Below, piece after piece: positions 41,618 to 52,600 of a stretch of DNA of 64,000 nucleotides. The stretch is taken from assembly GCA_002421685.1 (NCBI GenBank), contig DISB01000016.1, positions 259,773 through 323,772 of the forward strand, in the 5' to 3' direction. The first letter of the stretch is position 1. Each line of letters begins with the position of its first letter. This DNA comes from Bacteroidetes bacterium UBA6221 (GTDB lineage: Bacteria > Bacteroidota > Bacteroidia > Chitinophagales > Chitinophagaceae). The position numbers were made by a program, and so were the translations under genes. A model generated the notes under the pieces. That model was not told the DNA's origin and ran no database searches. It was given only the letters and a program-made list of their open reading frames with translations.

Positions 41618-44600
41618 TTACCTGTTGGCTATGAACTTAACAATGTGCACCCTGCCACCGGCGGTGATACGCACCATGTGCAGGCCATTGTGGGCTTTGT
41701 CGCCCAGGTCTACACGGGCATTGAGTTCATGGTTGTGCACTTCTACCTGTTCCCTGTGTATCACTGCACCTACTGCGTTCACCACTTCCAGCATTACATG
41801 CTTATCATCGGTAGCCAGCGTACCTTTCAGTGTAAATGTACCGTTGTTGGGGTTAGGCGCCAGGTTCACATTGTCAAACAATGCGCCGGTGGCCACTTCT
41901 TTCACACCCACGCCTACACTCAATACTACTATATTACTGATAGCAGTGTCAGGCGTGCGACAACTGTCGTTGGTCTGTATCCAGAGCGAGAAAGTATCAC
42001 CATCCTGCGGATCGAGGTCGGTATATACAGGACCGGTTGCACCCGGTATGTTCACGCCATTCTTACGCCATTGATAATTTACATTTGGCGTATTGGCCGA
42101 GCTGGTAAACCAGACTATATCGCTGTTGGTAAGCACGGTGCCCGGGTTGGCCGCTATGCCTACTACAGGAGCGGCTGTCGGGTTCACGGTCATAGTTATT
42201 GTATTGGCGCCCGCCACCGCAGGAGCATTGATACAGTTGTCGCTGCTCACAAACTCAATACTGATAACATCCTGGTGGCCTACTGTATTCATTGTAAACA
42301 ACGTGCCTGTTACGCCTATCTGGTCAACACCATTCAGCATCCATTGGTACACAGGCGTGTTACCCACGTTTGTGCCATTGACTGTAAACATTGCCGACTG
42401 GTTGTCGCATATAGTATCATTGGGCGATACGGCAATAACTGCAGACGGCGTTACGATATTCATCACTAAAGAATTACTTATAGCACTATCCGGCGCCGGA
42501 CAAACAGCGGTAATATCCAACCTGCAAGTGATCACGTCACCTGTTGAAAGACTGCTGGTCATGTATGTTGTGCTGTTAGCACCCATTATATCTGCACCAT
42601 TCAACCTCCATTGATATGCCTGGGCTGTTCCGCCGTTCACCGGAACAGCGGTAAAGGTCACCTCGCCGTTCACGCAGGATGTCGTACCTGTGTTGGCCGA
42701 AATAGTCACAGCCGGTGTGGTAAGCGCGTTCACCGTCATAGTCACCGCGTTGCTGGTATCCATAGTGCGTGTAAGGCAGGTATGGTTGCTGGTGAGCACA
42801 CAGGTAACTACGTCGCCCGTTACCAGGCTGTTGCTGGTATAGCCGCTGCTGTTGATGCCCACGTTATTTCCGTTCACCTTCCACTGGTATGTTGGCGAAG
42901 TGCCGCCATTGGTGGCATTGGCCAGGAATACCACATTGGTACCTGCGCAAACGGTGTCATCAGGACTTACCACTATTGTAATATCAGGCGTCAGATTAGG
43001 TTCTACGGTCATATTGATGACGTTGCTGGTATCCATTGTTTTGGTGAGGCACATCTCGCTGCTGGTAAGTATTACTCTTACCGCGTCATTGTTCACCAGT
43101 GCCGCGCTTGCATAGGTTGTACTGTTGGTGCCTACGTTGGCGCCATTTATCTGCCATTGATACACTGGCAGGTCACCTCCGTTTGTCGGCGTGGCTGTAA
43201 AGGTCACACTTGTACCATCGCATACCGTGTCATTAGGGCTCACCGCAATGGTGACGTCCGGGGTAATATACGGTTTCACCTCCATGGTTATCGCGTTGCT
43301 GGTATCTGCGGACCTGGTTACACATATCTCGCTGCTGGTGAGGATGCAATCCACCACGTCGTTATCAGCCAGGGTAGATGTGCTGTATGTACTGCTGTTG
43401 CTGCCTACGTTGCTGCCATTTACCCTCCATTGATATACGGGGGCTGTGCCACCGTTGACCGGTGTCGCAGTAAAGGTCACACTAGTACCTATACAGATAG
43501 TATCATTAGGGCTAACCGTAATGGTCACGTCCGGGGTAAGGTTCGGGTTAACCTTCATAGTTATTGTGTTGCTGGTATCGCCAGGCTTCGTCAGGCAAAG
43601 CTCGCTGCTGGTCATTATCACCCGCACCACATCACCATCTACCATGAACGGGCTAGAATATGAAGTGTTGTTAGTGCCTACGTTCGCCCCGTTTATCTGC
43701 CATTGGTATACAGGAGCAGTGCCGCCATTTGTAGGCGTAGCTATAAATGTCACATTAGTACCATCGCAAATAGTATCGTCGGGCAGTACGATCATCTGCA
43801 CATCCGGCGTCACTTTGGGCAATACTGTGATAGTAATACTGGCGCTGGTATCTGCAGGCTTGGTGAGGCATTGCTCGCTGCTGGTCATGATGCAATCCAC
43901 AATATCGCCGTCGGACAGCGTGGTCACGAAAGTTGTGCTGTTGGTGCCTGCATTCACACCATTCACCCTCCATTGATATGTAGGCGATGTGCCGCTGTTG
44001 ACAGGAGTTGCGGTAAAGGTTGCCATATCGCCATTACAAATCGTATCGTTCGGGCTTACGCTGACAGTAACATCGGGCGTAAGTACCGGTTTGATCTTCA
44101 TTGTAATACTGTTGCTGGTATCCGTATTTTTGGTTACGCAGGTATCGGGGGTAAACAATATACACCTCACCACAGCGCCGTTGGGCAACGAGCTGGTAGC
44201 GAATACCGTACTATTGGTACCTACATCGCCACCGTTCACCTGCCATTGGTAAACAGGTGCCAGGCCCGCATTGACCGGTGTAGCGGTAAAAGTCACTACA
44301 TCGCCGGCACAGGCAGAATCAGAGGGGCTGACAGCTATCGTTACGTCAGGTTCTGATTTCAGTTTTACCCCTACGGTTATCTCGTTGCTGGTGTCGGCCG
44401 TTTTTGTTACACATGTTATGCTGCTCGACATAATAGTACGCACCACATCTCCGTTGGCCAATGTACTACTACTGAACGTGGTGCTGTTTGTTCCAACATT
44501 CACATCATTTACCTGCCATTGATACACAGGCGATGCCCCACCGTTTGCAGACGTGGCTGAGAAAGTGATATTGGTCCCTTCGCAAATTGTGTCGCTGGGC

Positions 44601-46054
44601 GCATGGGTAATCACCACTACCGGTGTTACATTGGGTATCACGGTCATGGTTATGCTGCTGCTGGTATCGTCAGGTTTGGTAAGGCAGGGCCAGCTGCTGG
44701 TCATGATCACCCTCAGGGCGTCACCGCTGCTTAAAGTGCTGCTGCTGAAGGTATTGCTGTTAGTGCCTGCATTGATGCCGTTCAACTGCCATTGGTAAGA
44801 GGGTGGTGTGCCCCCGTTCACAGGCGTAGCTGTAAAAGTGGTCATTGTGCCCGCACATATGGTATCGTTAGGGCTTACGGCGATGGTTACATCAGGCGTA
44901 AGTACCGGGTTTACCCGCATAGAAATAAAGTTGCTGAACACCAGTGACGATGTCTTACACTGTTCGCTGCTGGCCATGGTACACCATACAGTTGAGTTTA
45001 CACTCAGGCTAACGGTGAGGTTGGGGCTATTGCCGCCTACTACTGACCCGTTTACCCGCCAAGTGTACACCGGGGTAGTACCACCATTGGTGGGGGTAGC
45101 AGTAAAGGTAACTGATGTACCTGCGCACACAGTATCGTTGGGACTTACGCTGATGGATATAGAAGGCACCAGGTTGGGGTTGACAGTCATCGTTATCGTC
45201 TCGCTGGTATCACGCATTTTAGAAACACATACTTCGCTTGAAGTGAGAATACAAACTACCGCATCGCCATTGACCAGCGTATTTGTGCTGTAAGTACTGC
45301 TGTTGCCGCCTACCACCACGCCATTTCTGCGCCATTGGTAAGTGGGAGACGAACCGGCGTTGGAAGTAGTTGCCGTAAACGTGGTAAATGTATTAGCACA
45401 TATAGTGTCGTTAGGGCTTACCGAAATATTCACAACGGGGGTCAATATGGGGTTCACCTTCATGGTTATGCTGTTGCTGGTATCGGTTGCCGACGTAACG
45501 CATGTTTCGCTGCTGGTGAGTACACAACTTACTACATCGCCATCGGCCAGTGTAGAAGTGATATATTTGGAGCTGTCACCGCCAACATTCGCCCCGTTGA
45601 GTTTCCACTGGAAAGATGGTGTTGATCCTCCGTTGGCAAATGTAGCCGTGAACGTTACTGTCGTTCCTGCACATATAGTATCGTCGGGACTGAGCGAGAT
45701 AGCAACGATCGGGGTCAACAACGGGTTCACCGTCATAGTTATCGTATCGCTGTTCGCCGTTGTCGGGCTGGCAGCCGGATCATTGCTCGTCATTACCACC
45801 CATACCATGTCGCCGTTGGAAAGGGACGTGGTAGAAAACGTGCTGCTGTTTGCCCCGGCGTTGTTGCCGTTTACCTTCCATTGGTAAGCAGGGGTCGTGC
45901 CGCCGTTTACCGGCGTAGCGGTAAAGACGACGGTATCACCGGCGCAAATAACTGATCCTTTGCTGGATACTATGCTGACAGTAGGCACAACCGCCAGTGC
46001 AGCCAAAGGCAATCCGACAAAACTAACGAGCATAATAAGTAAAAACTTCCTCAT
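41618..46054 (-). CDS. Giant secreted Ig-like repeat protein with T9SS sorting domain
   Basis: A 1478-aa exported protein. After a signal peptide (MRKFLLIMLVSFVGLPLAALA) there are about 15 tandem repeats of roughly 90 residues. Each reads approximately VTIAVSPNDTICAGTSVTFT, then ATPVNGGTxPxYQWxVNGxNVG, then STFSSSTLxNGDVVxCILTSSExC. The repeats resemble PKD or Ig-like adhesin domains; the paired Cys (TIC and SExC) probably form a disulphide in each. The end is a T9SS type A domain (NLAPNPNNGTFTLKGTLATD to the terminus). It is probably a long surface or secreted adhesin-like stalk. ATG 46054 is chosen because it starts the signal peptide. Repeats are conserved at DNA level too, so copy number may vary between strains. 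Confidence 0.9.
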   Translation of the reverse strand: MRKFLLIMLVSFVGLPLAALAVVPTVSIVSSKGSVICAGDTVVFTATPVNGGTTPAYQWKVNGNNAGANSSTFSTTSLSNGDMVWVVMTSNDPAASPTTANSDTITMTVNPLLTPIVAISLSPDDTICAGTTVTFTATFANGGSTPSFQWKLNGANVGGDSSKYITSTLADGDVVSCVLTSSETCVTSATDTSNSITMKVNPILTPVVNISVSPNDTICANTFTTFTATTSNAGSSPTYQWRRNGVVVGGNSSTYSTNTLVNGDAVVCILTSSEVCVSKMRDTSETITMTVNPNLVPSISISVSPNDTVCAGTSVTFTATPTNGGTTPVYTWRVNGSVVGGNSPNLTVSLSVNSTVWCTMASSEQCKTSSLVFSNFISMRVNPVLTPDVTIAVSPNDTICAGTMTTFTATPVNGGTPPSYQWQLNGINAGTNSNTFSSSTLSSGDALRVIMTSSWPCLTKPDDTSSSITMTVIPNVTPVVVITHAPSDTICEGTNITFSATSANGGASPVYQWQVNDVNVGTNSTTFSSSTLANGDVVRTIMSSSITCVTKTADTSNEITVGVKLKSEPDVTIAVSPSDSACAGDVVTFTATPVNAGLAPVYQWQVNGGDVGTNSTVFATSSLPNGAVVRCILFTPDTCVTKNTDTSNSITMKIKPVLTPDVTVSVSPNDTICNGDMATFTATPVNSGTSPTYQWRVNGVNAGTNSTTFVTTLSDGDIVDCIMTSSEQCLTKPADTSASITITVLPKVTPDVQMIVLPDDTICDGTNVTFIATPTNGGTAPVYQWQINGANVGTNNTSYSSPFMVDGDVVRVIMTSSELCLTKPGDTSNTITMKVNPNLTPDVTITVSPNDTICIGTSVTFTATPVNGGTAPVYQWRVNGSNVGSNSSTYSTSTLADNDVVDCILTSSEICVTRSADTSNAITMEVKPYITPDVTIAVSPNDTVCDGTSVTFTATPTNGGDLPVYQWQINGANVGTNSTTYASAALVNNDAVRVILTSSEMCLTKTMDTSNVINMTVEPNLTPDITIVVSPDDTVCAGTNVVFLANATNGGTSPTYQWKVNGNNVGINSSGYTSNSLVTGDVVTCVLTSNHTCLTRTMDTSNAVTMTVNALTTPAVTISANTGTTSCVNGEVTFTAVPVNGGTAQAYQWRLNGADIMGANSTTYMTSSLSTGDVITCRLDITAVCPAPDSAISNSLVMNIVTPSAVIAVSPNDTICDNQSAMFTVNGTNVGNTPVYQWMLNGVDQIGVTGTLFTMNTVGHQDVISIEFVSSDNCINAPAVAGANTITMTVNPTAAPVVGIAANPGTVLTNSDIVWFTSSANTPNVNYQWRKNGVNIPGATGPVYTDLDPQDGDTFSLWIQTNDSCRTPDTAISNIVVLSVGVGVKEVATGALFDNVNLAPNPNNGTFTLKGTLATDDKHVMLEVVNAVGAVIHREQVEVHNHELNARVDLGDKAHNGLHMVRITAGGRVHIVKFIANR

Positions 46055-46352
46055 AAAAATTGTATTAGCACAATGTATTTTTTTATCCATGAGAACGGCA
46101 TAACGTCCTATTACCTGCAGGCATACCCTATATCAGAACACCCGTTTTATTAAATTCTGTCCGGCAATTTAAAACAGGTTATAAAAATAGTGTTTTAACA
46201 TTCCTTTTACAAGGCTTTTTGCGACAGCTATCTATTTATTATTTAATGGATTAAATACACACATATTCATGACAAAAATATACTTGACGGTGTGGATACA
46301 AATTGACGCTGAATTTCCACCCTTACGTTATTAATCATTTATTTTTACGCCC

Positions 46353-47204
46353 ATGATATACCATGTTGTAGTAGGAGATATGGCGGCACAGCCATTGCTT
46401 GAGGCCATCGGTACAGAGCCCTCAATGGAAGGGGAAGTATTGGTTCTCAGGGACATATTACATGTAGGACCCATAAAAAAAGCACAGGGCCAGTCCTTCA
46501 GCCAGTTGCGGACGGAATTCTGGAAAGAGGTGATCAATGACGAGAAGCAGGAAATAGAGGTAAACGACCTGGAGCACCTGCTGGAGGTAACTACTAAACT
46601 GAACAACAACCCGGATGACGTGGTGTGGCTGTGGATGGCACCGTGGCCGGCGGATGTATGCGCCTACTACTGGATGCTGAACTATATGAGCAAACACCTG
46701 GACCGTTTTTACGTCCTGAACCTGGGAGGGTTGCCCTTCCTGGACGGGGAAGGCAAGGTGTATTATCCTAAGAACATCAGCGAGATACTGCCAAAAGAGC
46801 TCATAAAGGCCAGGCGACTGGCGCGACCGGTAACCCCAGCGGAACTGGAAGTAGATGGAGAAGAGTGGCTGAATATGATAGCGGAAAACGCCGGTATGCG
46901 GTTGCTGGAAGGCGGTAAGAAGTTGTACACACGAGACGAAAGTTACTTCGACGAGAAACTGATTAGTTTCTGTTCGCACCAATTTCAGAAAGCGCACCGC
47001 ATCGTCAACCAGGCGATAGGCAAACTGAACGTGCCTACCGGGGACGTGTATTTAGGATGGCGCATACGTAAGTTGGTGCAGAATGAAACACTGGTGACAG
47101 ACGGCGACATCAATAAGTCATTGCGCGATTTCAGCGTAAAACTGCCCGGCGGAACAGCAACGGAAGAAGTAGCGGCCGAACCTACTGAAACCCAAGAGGC
47201 ATGA
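46353..47204 (+). CDS. DUF1835 domain-containing protein
   Basis: A 283-aa cytoplasmic protein of the DUF1835 family. MIYHVVVGDMAAQPLLEAIG, then VLVLRDILHVGPI and VVWLWMAPWPADVCAYYWML match the conserved N-terminal blocks. The C-terminal half is helical and partly DUF3658-like, with an Ala/Glu-rich tail. The family's biochemical function is unknown. A downstream cupin gene overlaps its stop by 4 bp, so the two are translationally coupled. Confidence 0.85.
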   Translation: MIYHVVVGDMAAQPLLEAIGTEPSMEGEVLVLRDILHVGPIKKAQGQSFSQLRTEFWKEVINDEKQEIEVNDLEHLLEVTTKLNNNPDDVVWLWMAPWPADVCAYYWMLNYMSKHLDRFYVLNLGGLPFLDGEGKVYYPKNISEILPKELIKARRLARPVTPAELEVDGEEWLNMIAENAGMRLLEGGKKLYTRDESYFDEKLISFCSHQFQKAHRIVNQAIGKLNVPTGDVYLGWRIRKLVQNETLVTDGDINKSLRDFSVKLPGGTATEEVAAEPTETQEA

Positions 47205-47566
47205 TAAAAGTAACGCCCATAATACCCGCAGGTACAGACGAGCGCGGTTATACCGCAGAATTCAGGCAGGAACGGACCGGGACGCACCTGATAGTATTTC
47301 GTAAAGCCGGTACGGTAAGCGGCAGACACTACCACAAAGGGCTGTCGGCAACGAAAAACCCGGAAATACTGATACTGCTGAACGGCACCTGCACTTTCAA
47401 CTGGAAACATATTGACGATACCGATATGCAGACAGCACAATATACCGGGCCCGTCCACTTCGAGATACCGCCATATGTCTGGCATGAGCTGATACCTGAT
47501 ACTGACTGCACCTTTATGGAACAAAACTCCATTGCAGAACACGCCGCGGATACATTCCGCCTGTAA
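47201..47566 (+). CDS. Small cupin-fold protein
   Basis: A 121-aa single cupin barrel resembling the WxcM-like/dTDP-sugar isomerase side of the superfamily. GRHYHKGLSATKNPEILILL near residue 46 gives the first cupin motif with its two His, and FEIPPYVWHELIPDTDCTFM near 88 the second. It may bind a metal or a sugar, but the reaction is unknown. It overlaps the DUF1835 gene by 4 bp (ATGA). Confidence 0.82.
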   Translation: MIKVTPIIPAGTDERGYTAEFRQERTGTHLIVFRKAGTVSGRHYHKGLSATKNPEILILLNGTCTFNWKHIDDTDMQTAQYTGPVHFEIPPYVWHELIPDTDCTFMEQNSIAEHAADTFRL

Positions 47567-47583
47567 AAGCAAGGGGCAAACAT

Positions 47584-47591
47584 TATTTTTG
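47584..47591 (+). promoter_or_regulatory. -7 promoter element of the 47597 membrane protein gene
   Basis: TATTTTTG matches TAnnTTTG and ends 5 nt before ATG 47597, so this transcript would be almost leaderless. Confidence 0.45.
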
Positions 47592-47596
47592 CAGTT

Positions 47597-48271
47597 ATGG
47601 CATTCGAGATTCCGCTGGCAGAACAGAAAATAAAACCCCACCAGGTAACGGCTTTGCATCTTATGATGGGTTTTGCATTGGTGGCTACGGGAGCATTCAT
47701 TATTTCCGTGTTCTTCGCGATGATGCTGATGCCGTTCAGTTGGGAGCCTGTGGCTAAGGGTAGCGAAATCAATGTTCATTCAATACTGCTGCCCGAATAC
47801 GTAATGGTAGGCGCAGGGCTTGCAATACTTTTCCTTTCTTTTTTCAGGAACAAGTGGCTGTTAAGACCGCGTAACAATAAAGCTTTGCGAAGAGTGGAGC
47901 TTGGTTTCTGCGTTACATTAACGGTTTACTCCGGGTTGACGGGCGCATTCGTCATAACGGCCATATTTGGTATACTGGCGGCGGCTATTATCTATTCCTT
48001 TTCTGCGGAAAACGCCGGCGGACAGCAGCCGGTGGTAACAGTAGATGACAATGGAATTAAGCTCCCGTTAACAGCAAAACGCAGGAATATAAACTGGGCG
48101 GAAACAGAAAAAATATTACTGCGCCACGGTACGCTAACCATTAATTGTATTGACAACCGCCTGTACCAATGGATAACCACCGTAAATAACATTGATGCAA
48201 AGGCTTTTGAAGATTATTGCAACGAACGGATAGAAGCGGCAAAAGAACAAAGGAAAAATTACGATTGGTAG
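47597..48271 (+). CDS. Hypothetical membrane protein
   Basis: An uncharacterised 224-aa protein. The N-terminal half has about four hydrophobic helices (ALHLMMGFALVATGAFIISV, EYVMVGAGLAILFLSFF, FCVTLTVYSGLTGAFVITAI and a following one). The C-terminal half is soluble and resembles PH-like domains found after membrane anchors (VVTVDDNGIKLPLTAKRRNI, then WAETEKILLRHGTLTIN). It carries a -7 box close to its start and lies between the cupin gene and the convergent TolC gene. Confidence 0.8.
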   Translation: MAFEIPLAEQKIKPHQVTALHLMMGFALVATGAFIISVFFAMMLMPFSWEPVAKGSEINVHSILLPEYVMVGAGLAILFLSFFRNKWLLRPRNNKALRRVELGFCVTLTVYSGLTGAFVITAIFGILAAAIIYSFSAENAGGQQPVVTVDDNGIKLPLTAKRRNINWAETEKILLRHGTLTINCIDNRLYQWITTVNNIDAKAFEDYCNERIEAAKEQRKNYDW

Positions 48272-48329
48272 ATACCATTAGTCGTAAATGGTAAGTCAAA
48301 AGTTATAAGTCTGCGAGAGACAGATATAG

Positions 48330-49625
48330 TTACTTCACCAAAGCGCCTTCCAACTCCAGCACACGGGTTTCGTTCACTTTCAGGTTGTATATAGCTGTAT
48401 AGTAACGCACCAATGCCTGCACATAACTGTTCTCCGCCTCGCGGGTTTCCAGCGTAGTAGCGATACCGGCTTTGAAGCGCTCTTTCTGGATAAATACATT
48501 CTCTTTTGCAGCCTCGATACTTCTTCTTTCCAGGTCATAAGCGCCCACCGATACCTGGTAGTCCCTCCACGCTGTGCGGTATTGCCTGCTTATTTCCGTA
48601 CCCTGCCGCTCGTAAAGCAATTGGTCGCGCACTGCCTGCAACGAAGCTATCTTAGCCTCGCGCCTTACATTACCTCCGCGGAACAGGGGCATATTCAATG
48701 TTAATCCTGCACTGGGGCCATAGCTCTGGCTGAATGCAATAAAGCCGGACTGGCTTTGGGTATTATTATAGGCATAAGCGCCGTTCAGTGCAATGACCGG
48801 GAAATAATTTGCCTTGGCCATCCTGGCATTCAGTTGCGATGCTTCAGCGTTATACCTTGCAATACTGAGTGACGGGTTAATGTTTTCCAGCAATTCCGCA
48901 TGTTCAGGCAGAAGGCTTGTGTCAATAGCCAGGGAATCCTGCACTGTATATATATAGTCGGCATCTCCGCCCATGAGCATATTGAGCGTAGCAAATGACG
49001 CATTGAGTGCGGCGAGCTGGCGCATCGAGTCTGACTGGCGACTGTTATAGTCTACCTGTGCCTGCAGGTAATCTACCTTGGCAGATGTCCCAGTTTTATA
49101 TTTCAACAGGGAGAGCTCCATGCGTGTCCTTGCCAGTACAAGGCCTGTGTCTATTGCAATACCCTGTTGCCTTTGCCATACTACCTGGGCGTAGGCCTGT
49201 ATTGTCTGCGATACTACCGACTGTACCCTTTCCTTCAACTGCGCCTCGCCTGCCAGTTCCAGTACATTCAGTTGTTTTTTCAGCAGGAACATCCGCCCCC
49301 CGTCAAACAGGGTCCAGTTGAGGTTAACCGAGCCGTTATATCCAAACGAAGGAGCGTTACTAACTTGTTGTACGCGGCCATCAATAAACTCATTGCGTAC
49401 ATTTTGCGATGCTGTATTCAGTCCACCCCGCAGGTCAAGATTAGGCAACATACCTGCGTTACCTGCAGTATTATTTACTTCTGCCTGTTTCGCATCGGTG
49501 CGTGCTATCCTGATGTCAAAGTTGTGCTGCAAGGCACGTTCTATAGCCATATCCAGCGTCAGCAACTCCTGTGCGTAAGCAAAAGAATGCAGCATTGCTA
49601 TTAATATGGCTATACGTTTCATCAT
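48330..49625 (-). CDS. TolC-family outer-membrane efflux protein
   Basis: A 431-aa outer-membrane channel protein. A signal peptide (MLHSFAYA cleavage region) is followed by LTLDMAIERALQHNFDIRIA, the conserved OEP start. Two structural repeats with coiled coils follow, the second opening with NINPSLSIARYNAEASQLNA and containing a conserved GPSAGLTLNMPLFRGG strand pair. It would form the trimeric exit duct of a tripartite drug pump. It follows the RND pump gene by 3 bp, so both are one operon. Confidence 0.93.
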   Translation of the reverse strand: MMKRIAILIAMLHSFAYAQELLTLDMAIERALQHNFDIRIARTDAKQAEVNNTAGNAGMLPNLDLRGGLNTASQNVRNEFIDGRVQQVSNAPSFGYNGSVNLNWTLFDGGRMFLLKKQLNVLELAGEAQLKERVQSVVSQTIQAYAQVVWQRQQGIAIDTGLVLARTRMELSLLKYKTGTSAKVDYLQAQVDYNSRQSDSMRQLAALNASFATLNMLMGGDADYIYTVQDSLAIDTSLLPEHAELLENINPSLSIARYNAEASQLNARMAKANYFPVIALNGAYAYNNTQSQSGFIAFSQSYGPSAGLTLNMPLFRGGNVRREAKIASLQAVRDQLLYERQGTEISRQYRTAWRDYQVSVGAYDLERRSIEAAKENVFIQKERFKAGIATTLETREAENSYVQALVRYYTAIYNLKVNETRVLELEGALVK

Positions 49626-49628
49626 AGT

Positions 49629-52600
49629 TTATTCGTCCAGTTTTGTTATGGCCGAGGATGTAGCCGCCTTCCTGCGCGAGAGGAATGTGTACATTACCGG
49701 CACAATGAACAATGACAAAATTAGGGAGAAAAGTATACCCCCTACAATAACGATACCTAACGGAATGCGGCTTGTAGATGCAGCGCCCAGTGATAATGCC
49801 AGGGGCAAAGCGCCAAACATCATGGCGAAGCTGGTCATAAGTATGGGGCGCAGGCGCATACCGGCCGCATCTATGGCAGCGCGCGTTTTGGTGGCGCCAC
49901 GTTCGCGCAGTCGGTTGGCATATTCCACTATCAGGATACCATTCTTCGTTACCAGGCCTATGAGCATGATCATGCCTATCTGCGAAAAAATGTTCAGCGT
50001 GTGGCCGAATAACCACAGGGATAATAATGCACCCGCGATAGCCAAAGGCACGGTAAGCATGATAATAAAGGGGTCAATAAAGCTTTCGAACTGCGCCGCC
50101 AGTACCAGGTAGATGAGTATAAGAGCAAGGATGAATGCAAACGCCGTGTTCGACGAGCTCTCTACAAAATCTTTTGAAGAACCACCCAGCGATGTATCAA
50201 AACTATCATCAATCACTCCTTCCTTCTTCAGTTTTTCATATATCCTGTCCATTTCCTCCAGGCCGTCGCCTATGGTATTGCCGGGAGTAAGGCCTGCGGA
50301 AATAGTGGCAGACTTATACCTGTTGTAATGATATACCTGTGCGGGGCTGGTGGTTTCTTCTATCTGCACAAGGTTATCTATAGACACCATTTCGCCTGTA
50401 TTGCTGCTTACATAAAACTGCTTCAGGTCAACAGGGGCCTCGCGGTTGGGCCTGGACACCTGGGCCAGTACCTGGTATTGCTTACCATTTTTGGTAAAGT
50501 ACCCCACCCGCCTGTTGCTCAATGCAAACTGCAGGGTCTGGGCTACATCTTCTATGGCCACACCCATCGACGAGGCCTTCTCCCTGTTAATGGAAACACT
50601 CAGTTCGGGTTTGTTGAATTTCAGGTCTGCATCCACCCCCTGGAATATAGGGCTGGCATTAGCCTCGTCCAGGAAGCGTGGCAATGCCTGCGAAAGTTTA
50701 TCGAAGTTGATATTCTGCAGAATATACACAATCGGGTAGTTGCTGCCACCACGTTGCACCGAAATGGTTTGCTCCTGTATAGCAAAAGCTTTCCCGAAGG
50801 TGAATTGCCTCAGGCCGCTGTTAACCGATTGTACTATCTCATCCTGGCTGCGCTCCCGCTCCGAAGCATCCGCCAGCTTAACGTTACCAAACCCGGTGTT
50901 CACCGCGCCCGACCCTGTAAAACCAGGGGCCGTTACCGACAATATCACTTCTTTTTCGGGCACACTGTCTATGAGCATGTCCACGATATTGGTCATATAG
51001 GCATCCATGGCATCGTAAGAGGTGCCTTCCGGTGCGGAAACCGCCAGGCGAAACCGATTCTTATCCTCCATGGGCGCCAGCTCGCTCTGGATGGTGGTGC
51101 CTATCAGGATGATCAGCCCAAACGACAACAGGATACCGGCCGTTGCCGTCCATTTATGCTTCATCACCCATTCCAGCGCACGGGTATATCCATTTTCCAT
51201 GCCGGCAAAGAACGGCTCGGACTTCACATAAAAGCGTGAAGGTTTATGTACCTTTTTTGTGAGGAAGACGTTGAGCACCGGGGTCAGCGTCAGCGATACA
51301 AATGCGGATATAAGCACTGCACCGGCAACTACAACACCAAATTCGGTAAACAGCTTGCCGGTAAACCCTTGCAGGAATACGATGGGCAGGAATACAATGG
51401 CCAGCGTAATGGAAGTAGCTATGATGGCAAAATATATCTCCTCGCTGCCTTCCCGGGCGGCGCGCATTTTGTCCATGCCTTTCTCCAGCTTCTTATATAT
51501 GTTTTCCGTTACTACTATACCATCATCCACCACCAGGCCGGTAGCAAGTACTATGGCCAGCAGGGTGAGTATATTGATGGAAAAGCCCATTATGTACATG
51601 ATGAAGAACGCGCCTATCAGGCTCACTGGAATGTCCAGCAACGGACGCAATGCTATCAGCCAGTCGCGAAAGAACAGGTAGATGATCAACACCACCAGTG
51701 CAATAGCAATAAACAGCGTTTCCTCCACTTCTTTGATGGATTTTTTGATGTATTGCGTATTATCCAGGGCTATGTCCAGCGTTATATCTTCAGGCACTTC
51801 GCTCTTCAGTTCTTCATAACGCTTGTAAAATTCTTCGGCTATAGCCACATAGTTGGAGCCGGGCTGTGGTGTAACGGCCAATGCGATCATCGGCGTATTA
51901 CTTTCTTTCAGTATGGTTTCTTCATTTTCAGGCCCCAACGCCGCTTCACCTATCATCCCGAAACGGATATCGGTGCCGTCAACGTTTTTAATAATCATGT
52001 TATTAAAATCCTCTTCGGTATACAACCTGCCGAAGGTGCGCACTGATAATTCCGTCTGGCTGCCACTTAATTTACCGGAAGGAAGTTCAACATTTTGCCT
52101 GTTCAATGCCTGTTGTACATCCGGGAAAGTAATGCCGTACCCGGCCATCCTGAGCGGATCTAACCAAAGGCGCATGGAATAACGCTTCTCGCCCCATATA
52201 CGAATGTTACTTACACCCGGTATGGTCTGCAACCTTTCCAGCAACACGTTTTCTCCATATTCGGTTAATTGCAACTGGTTCCTGGTGGTGCTCTCCACCG
52301 TCATAGACAGGATAGTCCCTGCACTGGCGTCAGCCTTTGAGACCACCGGCGGTGCGTCGATATCCTGGGGCAGGTTGCGCACCGCCTGGGATACCTTATC
52401 CCGCACGTCGTTGGCAGCGGCTTCCAGGTCTACACCCAGGTCGAACTCTACAGTGATGCTGCTGCTGCCCAGTGCGCTGGTAGAAGATATGCTCTTAATG
52501 CCTGCTATGCCGTTGATAGATTTTTCGAGCGGTTCCGTTATCTGAGACTCTACTATATCAGGGTTGGCGCCCGCGTAAGAGGTACGCACATTGATAATAG

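Noticed and set aside
42611..43663. Several plus-strand frames opposite the Ig-repeat gene
   Set aside because: They repeat with the period of the Ig-like repeats and are simply their antisense.
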